Source of the DNA: Boswellia sacra
Lineage: Eukaryota; Streptophyta; Magnoliopsida; Sapindales; Burseraceae
Direction: 5' to 3'
DNA: 64,000 nucleotides
Assembly: GCA_013180625.2 (NCBI GenBank)
Contig: SNVD02005071.1
Span: 1 to 64,000 of the forward strand
Shown here: positions 24,813 through 37,019 of the stretch, one piece after another
Layout: every line of letters starts with the position of its first letter
Numbering within the stretch: position 1 is the stretch's first letter
Position numbers and translations under genes: made by a program
The notes under the pieces: model-generated
What the model was told of the DNA's origin: nothing
The model's database searches: none
Seen by the model: the letters and a program-made list of their open reading frames with translations, nothing else

Positions 24813-25542
24813 TAGACCTGACAATGAACCGTGTTAGAGCGGTTTTGTGTCGTTTCGTGTTTGTATCTTGTTAAATTATGTTAATTCAAATATGATTCGT
24901 TAACTTATTGGGTCTAAATCTTAAAACCCAAACCCGACTATTAACTTAACATATTATCCGAATCTAACCCATTTAACTCATTTTTTATTTTAAAGTTAGA
25001 CAACAATATGTATAACATAATTTGTACAAATTCTAAATATAAACTAATAGTTTATACATTTAATATGTAACAAATATTTTGAAATTTATTAAAATATCTA
25101 AATTTAATATAGTACGAAAACATAAACAAATTTTTGTATCCAACGTCATTCAAAAATCCATCTAGAGTATATTTAAGATAAATAAATAAAAATTGTCCAA
25201 TTATCGAATGATTGCTGAAAATGAAATCGGATATTCTATAAGTTTTTTCCTTGTATTGCTCATCAAAATGTTATATTGGTATGCACCTAAGAAAATACTA
25301 TTATTTGTTATATTTTATTATATTTTTTATCATAAATAAATTTACTAAATTATCCTCAATATTGACAGGTTAAACGGGCGAAACGGTTTTTAATAGAATA
25401 AACCAAAGCACGATCCAATATCAAATGAGTTTTTTCATGTTAACCTATTAACAACCCGATTTGATAATATTAAATCCAAAGAACGTTTTTATCAAATAGG
25501 TTCGTGTTGTGTTAATAGGTCGTATAGAAATTGCCAAGCCTA
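24813..25542. mobile_element. hAT-type miniature element with 8-bp TSD
   Basis: CTTAGCAT at 24805-24812 is repeated at 25543-25550. The left end TAGACCTGACAAT and the complement of the right end TAGGCTTGGCAAT agree at 10 of 13 bases. The interior (730 bp) is non-coding and carries a degenerate sequence rich in ACCCGA and TTAAC words near both ends. No transposase is present, so it would have needed one from elsewhere. Confidence 0.8.
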
Positions 25543-25550
25543 CTTAGCAT

Positions 25551-26740
25551 GATATACTTTCTTAATATTTACCAAATGTTTATAAATTATTTCCATATAA
25601 TTATGAAATGTATCACTTTTATATTTAATTAGATTCATGCATCTATTGTTGCCATATCGAAAAATCTGTAAATAAATATATGTTATTTATCTAAATATGA
25701 TTACCTTGATTGGAATAAATCCAATTCAAATAAATTTATTATATTTTAGTTTAATTGATTAGTAAGTTATGAATCAAAGTAATGTCATGAATTTATTTGC
25801 AAATTTATCTTAATTAAAGTCAATATAATCCTAAATTTCTATAACTAGTTAAAGTAGTTAATAATCAAATTAGAATAATATAATATTAGATGGGAAGTAA
25901 TTGGTTTCAATCTAATGTAGAATTGAACAATTAATTTACTTTTACCATATATACAATGTAGTTACTTTGTATATATTAATTTAATCTTCAAATTTTGACA
26001 GAAATATACATCAATATATAACACACTTTAATATTTAAATTAAAAAATATTTATTATAATATATCATTAAAAAATAAATTTTTATAGCCTTTATAATATT
26101 TAATGTGTAATTATTTCAAATTCATGTTAAATAATGCTTGTAAATCAAATTTGTAAAGATATCATACACAACCCAGAATCTATTAAATAATCCATGTTAA
26201 ATAATCCATGTTAAATCAAATTACATGTTAAATAATCCGAGCTAATTTTTGTTAAGCTTTCCTATTATAAAAATATTATTATTATGATGAATTAAATACT
26301 ACGACAAATTTTAGAAAAATGCACAAGTAAATCACAACAAATACTTGTGTTTTAATATAAATAGTTGTTAAAAAAAGTTCGCAATTACTATTAGCTTATG
26401 ATAATTCATTTTACAAAATTAACTCTTAATATCAATATTTTTTTTACTCAAATTACAATTGATAAATTACCATTTTATCCTTATTCCTAGATTTGCAATA
26501 TGATTTACAAAACATACTATAAAAACCCACCATGAATTTATCAATTGTATATTAAATATATTAAATATCATTCCACTTAATATTAACAAATAATAAATTC
26601 AAATCTAAATTTTTAAACATTTATGAAAATTAAATTAAATTAATTAGAATATATCGCATATTCTAATAGAAAATATACAAATATAAAAATCACAAAAATA
26701 AAAATTCTACAATATCAGTATTGCTAAAGTCATTTAAAAA
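25551..26740. other. AT-rich, no recognised gene
   Basis: No supported gene. A short direct repeat of CCATGTTAAAT-like words occurs near 26190-26235. Confidence 0.5.
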
Positions 26741-28053
26741 AAAAAAAAAAAACCTTTGATTTTCAAATGCTAAGATCTAAAAAACTTTGATTTTCACATG
26801 CTAAGATCTGCTTTCAGAGGTTACCGACAAGTTGAAGCATTGGATACCCAAATCATATAAACATTTTGCGTAAGGCTAAAATGTAGGTCTGCAAGCACCT
26901 AGCCGCTGCTTAATCCTTTTCCATCTATTCTGCAAGGTAGGGAACTCTGCAACTGAATCTTACATAGTTGCCCACAATGTTCTCTTTTCTTATACAACGA
27001 CATATATATACTGAAGAAAGTACAAGGTGAAGTGTTCGACATTACTTGTTTATCATGAATATATCTGGAACATGTCATTCGGCTATCTGGTGCACATTAA
27101 TTTAGTTGAAAAATAGAGTTGGCAACTAAGATCAGTTGGTCAAACTTGCTAGTAGACTCGGTGACCCTTCTGAATCCTGCTCAAATACAATTAACAAAAT
27201 ATTGATAAAGTAAACATCAGTATATCACAATGAATGGAAGACAAGCATCTAGTTGCCATACTTTTTGCAAGACAAGCATGTAGTTGCCAACCTCGCCACT
27301 GCTGTTTAAACTAATGAAAACAGAGCATTGACATTTCATTCCGTGAAATTCTAAAAAAAAATACAAATACAGTTTAAAATTACAAAGCTCATTTAAAGTT
27401 TTGCTTATGCCTTAGTCAATTGTCATCGATACTGGACTTTTCTACTGCTTCTATACGAATTTCAATTCGCATATTATTACTGTTTCTCCCTATTCACACA
27501 AGAAACTATGAATTAGTGATTCTGTTAGCAGCAGGCCAGGTGTGGATGTTGGCAGCGGCATATCTGGAATAGCAAGAATAGGGTCAAAGGTAGTTTTAGC
27601 AATTCTTTTGGTCTTGATTTTAACTGAAGTTGATAGTGATAATACTGTCAAAAAGCCATTCATAAACTTCGTAAGTTGTTAATCTGCACTACCAATTTAA
27701 TCAAATTTTGATTTTAGTCTGATCTCAGCACATTATTATGATCTTTAATACAATAACTTCATCAAATTCCAAGCAGAGTCCATTCTCAAGCATGTTGCTG
27801 CAATCCCTTATTTAAAGTTGCTAATATATATGGTAAAACACTAGTATGATATACACAAAAAGGCAAATTCCATTTAACAGTAGCCAGATAAATGGAAAAA
27901 ATCTTCATAAATTGTAGATTCCTCATGCTAACATGTCCATAAGAAAAATCATACTAAAAAAGAAGCACCTTGAAAAAGCATATTTCAATAAGCAACTAAT
28001 CATAAATCACTATAACAATCCAAATATAAATTCAAAAAAGCACAAATTAATAC
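26741..28053. other. 3' flank of a gene fragment, no exon recognised
   Basis: Lies downstream (minus strand) of the At4g37920-like exons. A near-duplicate TTTGATTTTCAAATGCTAAG / TTTGATTTTCACATGCTAAG pair occurs near 26755-26805. Further exons or 3' UTR may be here, but none could be confirmed. Confidence 0.4.
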
Positions 28054-28701
28054 CATCGCGATCCTCCAAACTGTCATTGGCTTCTTGTACTAGTATAAGG
28101 TAGCGAAAAAATTCCCCACTGAACTCTTTGCATCGCCTTGCAACTATTGCATTTTTATCAGTTGGGGTGTCTTGAATTTCCTTAAGAAGATCACTTTGCC
28201 TTCAATTTCATCACCAATCTACAATGCTCAGTCCTGATTACACAAAAACGAAAGGACATCTAAACCCAAAAAGAGTTTTTGAGATTTAATCTTGAATCCT
28301 TCATTTCATTAATAAAATACAGTAGCAAAAGAAACAACATTCACAATCAAAATCTCCACTCCCTTGAGCCATAAAACAATTTTCACAATCTTTCATTCAA
28401 TTTCTTTCCTAAACTTTGGTTTCAACAATAAAATACACCACAACAAAGAAAATGGAACAACAGAACAATATATAGACATCGTTATACCTTCTTCACTTTG
28501 CGAGCAAGTGAAATCAATTTTTGCTTCATAGTAGTATCAGTTTCTTTATCTGCCCTTGTCTGACAGCACTTATAGACGCTTTCTCTATACTTGTTCCACT
28601 CCTCCGTAAACACGAAATATTTTCTCCAGTCTTTGACTCTAGGCTTCTCAACCAAGAACACATCAATCATCTTATCACAAAATTGATAAGCCAAGAGTCA
28701 A
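28054..28701 (-). pseudogene. fragment of an At4g37920-like chloroplast protein gene, two exons
   Basis: Exon A (28498-28694) reads CDKMIDVFLVEKPRVKDWRK and TRADKETDTTMKQKL, followed by a GT donor. Exon B (28054-28218) has an AG acceptor and GT donor and encodes TPTDKNAIVARRCKEF and EANDSLED. This resembles the plant family annotated as endoribonuclease E-like At4g37920 (recalled, not searched). Exon A has no ATG, and a TGA lies just upstream at about 28701. Exon B needs a one-base correction near GAAGGCAAAG to join its two halves. It is therefore a broken, probably captured, internal piece. Confidence 0.55.
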
Positions 28702-28960
28702 GAATAGAAGATGAGCTAGCGCCAGAGGTTGCGAAGAGAATAGCGTAAAGAGAGTTATTAGAGTTTGAATAGGCAAAAAAGTTTCTGACCAAAGTTAGAA
28801 TGCGACCAGAACAATGGGTAGCAAGTAAATCTTGCAAAAAGTAGCTTACTGAAGGAGAGTCGTTGGATTTAATGCTTAAATTAAGTCTGGGATCCAACGG
28901 CCTATAAAGTTGCTATATGTATACATTGGCCAGACTATAGTACGACTACTGATTTTAGAG
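28702..28960 (-). repeat. dispersed repeat copy 1, terminal-repeat-like
   Basis: About 190 bp here align with 30780-30950 in the same orientation: GCAAGATTTACTTGCTACCC against GCAAGAGTTACCTGCCACCG on the minus strand, then CCGTTGGAT and a shared end containing ACTATAG/ACTGTAG. The inner edge lies directly next to the At4g37920-like fragment. The length would suit a Mutator-type terminal repeat, but an inverted partner was not found. Confidence 0.55.
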
Positions 28961-30779
28961 ATAGATTTCTTTTTATTTTACTACAGATACCAAGCAAAAG
29001 AACGTCTATACATGTATAATCTTAACCCTTGATTAGTTGGTTTTGTAACAATCCATATTTGGAGGAGCTTATAATTAAAAAAAAAAAGCATTTTTGAATT
29101 TTCATTGCCATGTCCATATTATCTTTTTAAGCAACAAAGCATTAATAAAGAACTTCTCTCCATGTTGCGTCAATAATTACTAGTCTTTTATAAAAACTAT
29201 TGGCAGTTTGCCTCCATATATGTCCAGGACCTGGCTCTCATCAATGTCCTTGAGCAGTGTAGTCTTCAATTTTTTATTCTCAACAAAAACAGTCTATAAA
29301 AATTTGGAAAATCATACAAACAGAGTTACATGAAGATAGTCCAGCCAAACCATAATCGCATAGTATAGCTTCATGTTTGTGAAATAAAAGGGGCTATGAT
29401 GATGACAAACTTTTTATGTAATAAGTGTCTTCGATGTCGCATATGGTTTTTCATAGTCTGTAATATGGTCAACAAGCATGAATGTGTTACTTGCGACAAA
29501 AGACATTGCATTATTTACCTTCTTTTTGCTGTCAACAAACTTTTCTTGTCCCTTGGGCATTCTGAACAGCAAGATAATATCAGATAAGCTTTATTCATCA
29601 ACAAAGGTAAAATAATCAATAAGAAGTAATATTCGACCACACAGATCAATGACTTGAGGGAGAACAAATTACTAGGCACGTATTTTGTGAAGATAGTAGA
29701 CTACAAAGCCTTAAAAAAAGTTGCAAAGAACAACAACATGAACATCAATTTTGCAGAAGTAAACTTGATTCAACTATGAAATTAGAGAATCATATAATAC
29801 ATTACTCTTTATAATACAGAAGTTCTTCATATGAATAAAAACAAATTAAAACAAAATTCAACTACTTCTTGCATTAATTCCTTTGCTCCCTTCTACATAA
29901 TTAATAATTTAAAAAATTAAAAATCACATAATAAAAGATGAAAACCCATATGCAAAAATGATAAACAGATGGCCTGCAATTATAAAATCAAAACCATCGA
30001 CGAAACCCAATTGAGACATTTCATCGAACATTTTGTGCCCCCGTACATTCACACATATTAGAAATCAAATCACACACAACATACGCAAAGAAATCAATAA
30101 GATAGACATACTTGGTGCCATAGTCGATGACAACGACAACACGAGTGCTGGGGTCCATTGGAGAAAGAAAGAAGCTGATTATTGTGGTGGTTGTGCTGAT
30201 AATAGATTGAAGAGCAAAAGTATTGAAAGCATGACCAGAGAACTGTAAGGAGAAACCAAAATTGGCAAAATAAATAAATACACATTTTCTAAGCTAATTA
30301 AAAATCATAAGAATTGGCCCATTAGAAATATTTAGAAAAATCAAAAATAAAAATGTAGTAGAAAAGGCGGGATTTGAAAAATTGAGGACGGGAAGAGGTA
30401 ATTGGAGAAGGAAAGATGGGTTTTGATCTTGCTTTGAAGGTTCGTGGGACTGGTCTTCAAATCGGGTGGGAATCGGTTTTCAAATTGGTGGATAATTAAA
30501 GAGAAACAGATTCAGAACGAAGATCTACAGCAAATTGACAAGTTTAAATGTACCTATAAAATCGATTGCAGCATGTTATGGAGTAGATTTACACAAGGAG
30601 GGTTTGCTGCAAAGAGCTTTGGATCGATAAATTGAATGAGGATGGATTGATTGAAGTCGGTCTTCTGGATGTTTGAAAGCACTGTGACGTCCTTCATCAA
30701 AACCCAAGGTTTAACGTTGACGGATGGCTTTTGAGCTCTACTGGATGAGTGAGACAACAATCAAATAGTTTCTCCAGGA
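28961..30779. other. no confirmed gene; one possible short first exon
   Basis: On the minus strand, 30111-30158 starts with ATG and reads MDPSTRVVVVIDYGTK up to a good GT donor (AAG then GTATGT). It could be a first exon, but no following exon was found and the family is not recognised. The rest is AT-rich. Confidence 0.3.
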
Positions 30780-30950
30780 TCCAGAGTTGAACGTAACTGG
30801 AATAACCGGTGGCAGGTAACTCTTGCAAAAAAAATCCCAGCGAAGGAGATCCATTAGATTAGATGCTTAAGTTAAGTCTCTAATCCAACGGCTTATGAAA
30901 TTACTGTATCAGTCCATCTGCCGGACTGTAGTTTGACTCTTAAAATTGCC
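30780..30950 (-). repeat. dispersed repeat copy 2, terminal-repeat-like
   Basis: Partner of 28702-28960 (see there). It ends CCGGACTGTAGTTTGACTCT on the plus strand, immediately before the CYP81-like fragment at 30956. Both copies therefore abut host gene pieces. Confidence 0.55.
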
Positions 30951-30955
30951 CTTAC

Positions 30956-31092
30956 ATGAAGCTAGAAACACTCTCAAGCAAGTATGGTCCTTTATTTCTT
31001 CTCCGCTTAGGTTCGAGACTAGCACCTGTACCGTCCATATGTTCAGCAACGGAAGAATGCTTCACAAAGAGTGCTAAAGTCTTCGACAATCA
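30956..31092 (+). pseudogene. CYP81: cytochrome P450 fragment, CYP81-like
   Basis: From ATG 30956 the frame reads TLSSKYGPLFLLRLGSRL and SATEECFTKSAKVF, the N-terminal region (about residues 60-105) of plant CYP81-type P450s, which oxidise specialised metabolites at the ER. The homology stops near 31092; the frame stays open to 31468 but shows no further P450 sequence. There is no membrane anchor, no I-helix and no haem-binding Cys region. This is one isolated piece, not a functional enzyme. Confidence 0.7.
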
Positions 31093-31600
31093 TCTATATT
31101 TCCAGCCACACAGCAACCATGAACCACCAAACACCCAAAATTCGGCCATTAAACCCCCAATAGAGCCACCACAACCACTAAATACTCAAGATTCGGCCAT
31201 CAGACACTGCTCCTCTTCCATCTTCGCACCCACCACCTCTCGCACTCGCCTCAGCTTCTACGGCCGCCACCACGGCCACGTGCTACGACTCTATCTACTG
31301 ATCCTCACCATCTGTGCGATTCTCGATCTACAACCGCCCAATCTGGCCCAACCCTTCTATCTCCTTCGCCAGGCGGATAGGGAAAACCGAGATCTAAACC
31401 CAACAGCGGCGCCAGCGAGCCGCTTTCGAGCCAACACTGAGCCGAATTTCTATAATTGCGGAAGGTGATGGGAGGGGAAAAGAAGAGATTATTAGGGTTT
31501 CTTTGGGTGGTGGTGGCAGTGAAGAGTGAGAAACGAGAGCAGGGAAGTGAGTTGTTGAAGAGACGGTGTCTGTAAGAGACATTTAAGGGCAAAAGCGCCA
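31093..31600 (+). other. GC-richer block, origin unknown
   Basis: The plus-strand frame continuing from the P450 piece is proline- and arginine-rich (repeated ATTCGGCCAT words at about 31140 and 31192). It has no known motif, and open frames exist on the other strand too. The composition resembles a plant 5' UTR or first exon. Function not recognised. Confidence 0.3.
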
Positions 31601-33687
31601 TCTAACTATTGCATTTGTAGCTAAGTGTATAAATTATAATACACTTTTACTTGACCCATTAATTCATAAGCAAATGAAATTCGTTAGCTAGACCTGAATT
31701 ATATTAAAATACTTATATTAACGATTGTGATGATATAAATAAAAAAGTCATATATTAATGATTGTGCTGATATAAACAAAAAAGAAGTTTTTCATCTAAT
31801 AATAGGGCAAACAAAAGGCATGATTTTTTATATTATTAATCTATAAAATAATTTAAAAAATATATAAAAAATTATATTATAAAATTAAAGATAAATAATA
31901 ATATTTTAAAGTTAAAATATTATGTTATGTATAAATTGATCATAAATAAATTTTATAAAAATATTTAAAAAAATTAAGAGACTAATAAATCATTCGAACA
32001 TTTATATTAAGATAAAAACTAAAATTTTTAATTTTTTTCATTCAGATAAAAATGTCTTAAATTAAGTTTGAAGTAAAAAAAAATTATAAAAAGATCTTAA
32101 ATATGAAAATAAGTTAAATTTAAAATTAAAAATAAGCTGCCTCTAAGTATTGAGGTTGGTGGAGAGTAAAAGATACTTAAGTTATTAATGTACTTAATTG
32201 AAATTCTATGCTTGTAAAATTTTGCAATAAAATTTTAATTAAAAAAGTGGGTATGTTAACTAAAGAAAAGGGACGCAAAGAGCCCAGACTTCATTTATTC
32301 TCTCTCCCTTTATCCCCTAAACATGATTTCCTACTTTGTCCCCCATCTCGTCAAAGTGAATTTCCTCTCCTCCTTTAAGTTTCCTTCATCGTAAATAAAG
32401 CCACTTAATTTCTATTCAAGACTAATAGAATTGAATACATAAATTTTAATTTCCTTCATCATAAGTAAAGCCACTTAATTTCCACTTAAGGCTAAATAGA
32501 ATTGATCAATACATAAATTTGAACGATTTTTTTTTTTAATTTTATACTTTTACATGTTCACTATATATAATATACGAAAGTGATTCGAAACTTTTGATAT
32601 TAAATTAAATTTATCATTTTTTGTTAAATTTAAGCTTATAGATGTGAGCTTAATATTAATATTTATTTTTAATAATCATAAAACTAGGATTTTAATAAAT
32701 TTATTATTTTAATAAAACATAAATATAAAAATAGTTACACCATTATATTATTTTAATTGTTAAATCATAATATTTATTATATTAATGAAATATTAATTTT
32801 GCATAACTAGTATTAGTTTTATTATAGTACATGTAGCCTTGATTAGTACAAAATAATATTTACATTTTTGTAAATCTAACATTCTAATGTTTAATCTTTA
32901 TAAAATTTCAATTTAATAAATACATAAATTTTTTAAAAAAGGAACATAATAGAAAATATAATTATTATTTTATAAGGATACTTTCAAAAGGGACATTATT
33001 TTAAAGGGTGAGACTATATAAACCCTTAAACTAAATCAATATACCCCATAGATATTCAATAGTTTATTATGATATTTAATGAAAATTGATATAATATCAT
33101 AAACTATTCTTAATGTTTGACATAATATGATTGAAAAACGTACTTTGATATTTGTATCATGCCACGGCTTAGAGTTTGCTTTTTTTCTTTTTTCTTTTTA
33201 ACCAATTCCGTCATTTATTCGACTAAATTGAAGGGTAAAATAGGAAATTCAAACAAAAAATAATTATTACAATCGTGATTTCAAAATAATAATAAAAAAA
33301 TTGGGAACTCAGATGGTGGTTGGCCACCGCCGAACTGCCACACAAGTGGTCATTGTGGGATTTGGCCTTCGCACTTTGTTTGTGCAATTGTTCACCCTCA
33401 TGACATTTTTTGTGGAAGAGATAAAGCAGAAATAATCTAAAAGTTAACAAGCGCTCCCTCTATGCTTCCCCGCATTTGTGTAAAGCGTTAGGCCTCAGCC
33501 ATTGCCTTTTTCTTGATTTGCTCCTTCCACTAAACTCATCACGTTTTCTCAGCGAAAGTAAGAAATTGTATTGGCAAACAGAAGAGTTGAGTAATAAAAA
33601 ACAAATAAAAAAAAACATGTATGAAACATCACTCGATCTCATCTCACGCCATGTCCTTCTCTACATTCATTATTACTCCTCTTCCCA
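31601..33687. other. mostly AT-rich, no recognised gene
   Basis: Contains a tandem pair of about 70 bp at 32381-32520 (TTTCCTTCATCGTAAATAAA ... ACATAAATTT and a diverged second copy). Region 33300-33600 is less AT-rich, with open frames on both strands that show no known motif. Confidence 0.5.
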
Positions 33688-34430
33688 CACTATAAGAATT
33701 TTTTACATATTTATCACTTCACTATTTTTTTATTTGACAGTTTTTTTAAAAAGTGATAAATTTAACCATGTCTTAAAAGTCAAACCTATCAATTCATCTT
33801 ATTTGTCACTTTTTGTCTTTATTCAATCACATAAATATCACATTTTTATAAAAGTTTGACAAATATGTGAAAATATAATTTTTTCTTTTCCTTATCAAAA
33901 TTTTCTCTTTCTTTTTATTTTTTCTTTTAAATATGTGAATATAATATTTAAAATTTCAATAAATTTATGTAAATATAATTAAACAATATAATTTTATTTT
34001 TAATCTAAAATTAAAAATAATTTTTAAAAATCTTTAAATTAAAGATAAAATTATTATATGTATGAAAGAATAAATTTTTAAATATTAAATTTTAGAAAAA
34101 TGAATTTTTAGATGTGGAAATTTTATGAAATAAATAAAATTATTTTTTAATTTCAAAGTGATAAAAATCACATTATTTAACTGCTTTGATGAAAATTAAG
34201 CAATTAAAAATATCAAAAAAATTATTTTACAATAATATAACATTTTAAATATGCAAAACGTTATTATAATTTATTTTAAAAATTAAATTAAAACATTTAG
34301 TACTCTAAAAATTATAAAAAATTAATCTAATGGTGTAAATAAAAAAAATTTAAAATATAGGGACTGAATATGAGGATGAATTTGATAATTTTTAATAGAT
34401 ATGGATTTTTTTGTAATTTCGTAATACTAT
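33688..34430 (+). repeat. 5' terminal region of CACTA element 1
   Basis: About 740 bp of non-coding AT-rich sequence that matches 60199-60950 closely, from CACTAYAAGAATTTTT through TCAAACCTATCAATT to AATAGATATGGATTT. The match shows that the two CACTA elements are one family with a shared 5' end. Confidence 0.9.
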
Positions 34431-34499
34431 ATACAGAAAATGAGACAACCCTAGCCGATCTAAATCCCTAATTCCTAAACCTTCCTCCACTCTACTATC

Positions 34500-34760
34500 C
34501 TATGCCACCGTCCACTCCACCGTCCTTGGCCACCATCCTTGGCCTCGGCCCGAGTTCGGGCTCGGCAAGCTCCGAAAGCACTCCACCTTCAGTTTTCGAG
34601 CAAGCTTCGACAAGGGTGGGAACGTGAGATCAAACGCTGATGAATCGCCGTTAGAGTTGATGAAAGTTACGCGCAGCATCATGATAGTAAAGCAACCAGG
34701 TTCCCAGAACAGTTCACCTCGCTCCTGCCGGCTCTACTCCTCCGGTATCTCCCTTCTCTG
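34500..34760 (+). pseudogene. captured exon of unidentified gene
   Basis: An open plus-strand frame without ATG reads LGKLRKHSTFSFRASFD and SNADESPLELMKVTRS before a stop at about 34760. Composition is GC-richer than the flanks, as in plant coding DNA, and it lies where the sister CACTA carries its first captured exon. The family is not recognised. Confidence 0.35.
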
Positions 34761-35935
34761 GTAACAAAGAATCTTTTCGATTCTGAAGAAGGTCTACATC
34801 GGATGCATACGAGAAGACGAACGAGTTTGGACTCAGGAGCCCTACGTCTCCTTACAACGTGTGACATATGAGGGATGACAGTGTGGAAATATTTTCAGGT
34901 ACTAGTGGATCGACGCTAAAGCTAGAGCATATGCTATGCTGGGTGTGTGATGCTCGTGTGGGTAGACGTGGCCCCGTTCATTTCGGTTCTGAATATGGCA
35001 TATGTGATATGTGATTCACGGCCACATATAAAGCATTGATCACTAGCGCACGGACGGCGGGGCACGTAATCGGTCTGCAGCAGTCTTCTTCAAGCTCTTA
35101 AATCTTTGGTACAATATTTTCATTTCTGTTTAGTTTTTACAGGTTTTATGATTTAATAATAGGTTCTTTTTCATGGATTTGCGTGATTGAGATTGCAATC
35201 AATGGTGGATTATATTGGAATTTAGTATTTTTGTTTCCATTTCTGAGCGTTATTTGCTTGGAGATATTTGTTTAGTTTGTTAGAATGAATTGACTGCTAA
35301 ATACTTGTGTTTTGATGGCCAAGAGAGAAAATTTGAATTGTTGGTGTGATGTGGGGATGGTTGATGGCTTTGTAAGTCTCAGGTTTGGACTTTTGAGGAC
35401 TTCGATGAAGTGGATAGAAATCGCAAAGAGCCTTGTTTGGTGCTCTTTTTTAACTTGTTTGGTTACATATTTTACACTTGTTATGAGTTTTGATGAACTC
35501 TGGTCTATAGCCAGTGGTTCTCTTTGTTTTATATTTACTGATCTTTACGAGAAACTGATATTCGCTCACTACTTTTAACTGAGACAGAAATTTAATCAAT
35601 TATAGAATAAACAAGTGAACTGCAAATAGAGTTTCATAAGACATTCTTCCATGAATTGTTTTATGTTTTTAGGTTTGAAAATTTTGAACTAGAGAACCAA
35701 CATCAAAAACATTTGCCGGCTCCTCTTAATTGAGATGTATTTGTGTAGAGTCTCATTGTTTGACCTCAAAAATATGAAAGGGGAGCTGCGCGTATGCATT
35801 GTGTTTTGTGAGGTTTTCGTTTTTTTCTTCTTTTACTTTTTTCCCCTTAAATTCTATTCAAACGAGAGCTGAGTAAAGTAAATGCATAAATATATGCAAT
35901 CTTACCTCATTTCATGACACAAATTAAAACCAACA

Positions 35936-35971
35936 TTGCCATATGTGATTCATGGCCACTATGCCGATGCT
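35936..35971 (+). pseudogene. possible sucrose-phosphate synthase scrap
   Basis: Twelve codons read LPYVIHGHYADA. VIHGHYADA is a conserved stretch of plant sucrose-phosphate synthase (recalled). Nothing on either side extends the match and no splice acceptor precedes it. A similar 17-base string without the full peptide occurs at 35009-35025. Could be chance or a tiny captured piece. Confidence 0.35.
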
Positions 35972-36292
35972 ATTATCCATCACTGTAAGGATCCTGTTGG
36001 CATTGCTACTGATTCTAAATTATACATTTTGATAGTTGAACTAATTCACATAATTTGTTTTGAAAAGAATAAAAGATTTACCTGGAAATGATTTTGTTTG
36101 CTTAGCTTTTGAAAGATGCGTTCTGATGTTCTTTTTGATAGTCTGTGTCATGGATGGTTCTTTTATAAGATTATAAATTTATTTCTAGTTTAAGTTTTTA
36201 TGTTTTGTGTTGTAGAATGGGTTTTGTTTCTCAGCGGGGTAAAAGAGAGTTTTTGTAAGATATGATTTAAGCCAATTTACATTTTTGTACAG

Positions 36293-36380
36293 ATATTTCA
36301 GTGGAAAAATCAGTTGATGAAGCTCATCTTCTCCAAGGAGACATGTGGTTAGTTCATAAGTTTGGTGGAACTTGTGTGGG
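36293..36380 (+). pseudogene. aspartokinase/homoserine dehydrogenase exon fragment
   Basis: The exon follows a good acceptor (TTTTTGTACAG) and reads SVEKSVDEAHLLQGDMW then [10 protein letters not shown], the start of the aspartate kinase domain of plant bifunctional AK-HSDH; KFGGT binds ATP/aspartate. This plastid enzyme makes aspartyl phosphate and homoserine for Lys, Thr and Met. The homology stops at 36380, where cellulose synthase sequence begins in another frame. Only about 28 residues remain. Confidence 0.75.
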
Positions 36381-37019
36381 ACACAGTTTTATCAATCTTG
36401 GCCTTGGATTATCCAGTTGAAAAAGTCAGCTGTTATATATCCGATGATGGTGCTTTTATGCTGCTTTTTGATGCACTAGCTGAAACTGCTGAATTTGCGA
36501 GGAGATGGGTGCCATTCTGTAAGAAGTTCAGCATTGAACCAAGGGCTCTTGAATTCTATTTCTCCCAGAAAATTGACTACCTGAATGATAAGGTGCAACC
36601 TACTTTTGTCAAGGAGAGAAGAGCCATGAAAGTAAGCAAGTGAACTCACTAAAAATTTTTCTCTTTCATTTTTTTTATGGTCATATTTCATCTGCACAAT
36701 GGGGCTTAAGGATTGTTTGCTTGTATTATCGAGAGAGTACGAAGAATTCAAAGTGAGGATTAATGCTCTAGTGGCAAAGGCCCAGAAGAAACCAGAGGAA
36801 GGATGGGTGATGCAGGATGGTACTCCATGGCCTGGGAACAACACTCGCGATCATCCTGGAATTCGGAAAAAACATTCCAAATCAGTTTTCCTAGATTTTC
36901 TCTTCTTAAAGAGGTTTACATCAGAATTTTAATGAATTGTTTGCATTATTCTGCAGGTATATTTGGGAAGTGAACTTGCGCTTGATGTTGAAGGTAAGGA
37001 TTTGCCACGCCTTGTGTAG
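36381..37019 (+). pseudogene. CESA: cellulose synthase (CESA) fragment, three exons
   Basis: CESA polymerises glucan at the plasma membrane. Exon 1 (36381-36631) reads [19 protein letters not shown] then SDDGA, the UDP-glucose-binding D-box, [13 protein letters not shown] and [13 protein letters not shown] before a GT donor. Exon 2 (36732 to about 36861) reads [19 protein letters not shown] and [20 protein letters not shown]. Exon 3 (36957-37019) reads VYLGSELALDVEGKDLPRLV then TAG. The acceptor of exon 2 is CG instead of AG and its donor is lost, so it cannot splice normally. The LGSELALDVEGK stretch is closest to CESA4-type sequences as I recall them; subclass uncertain. Confidence 0.85.

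Noticed and set aside
30956..31468. 170-codon frame as a complete P450-related gene
   Set aside because: Only the first 45 codons are P450-like. The rest is proline/arginine-rich with no domain.
33476..33859. 127-codon plus-strand frame crossing the CACTA left end
   Set aside because: It spans the transposon junction at 33688 and has no motif, so it is a chance frame.
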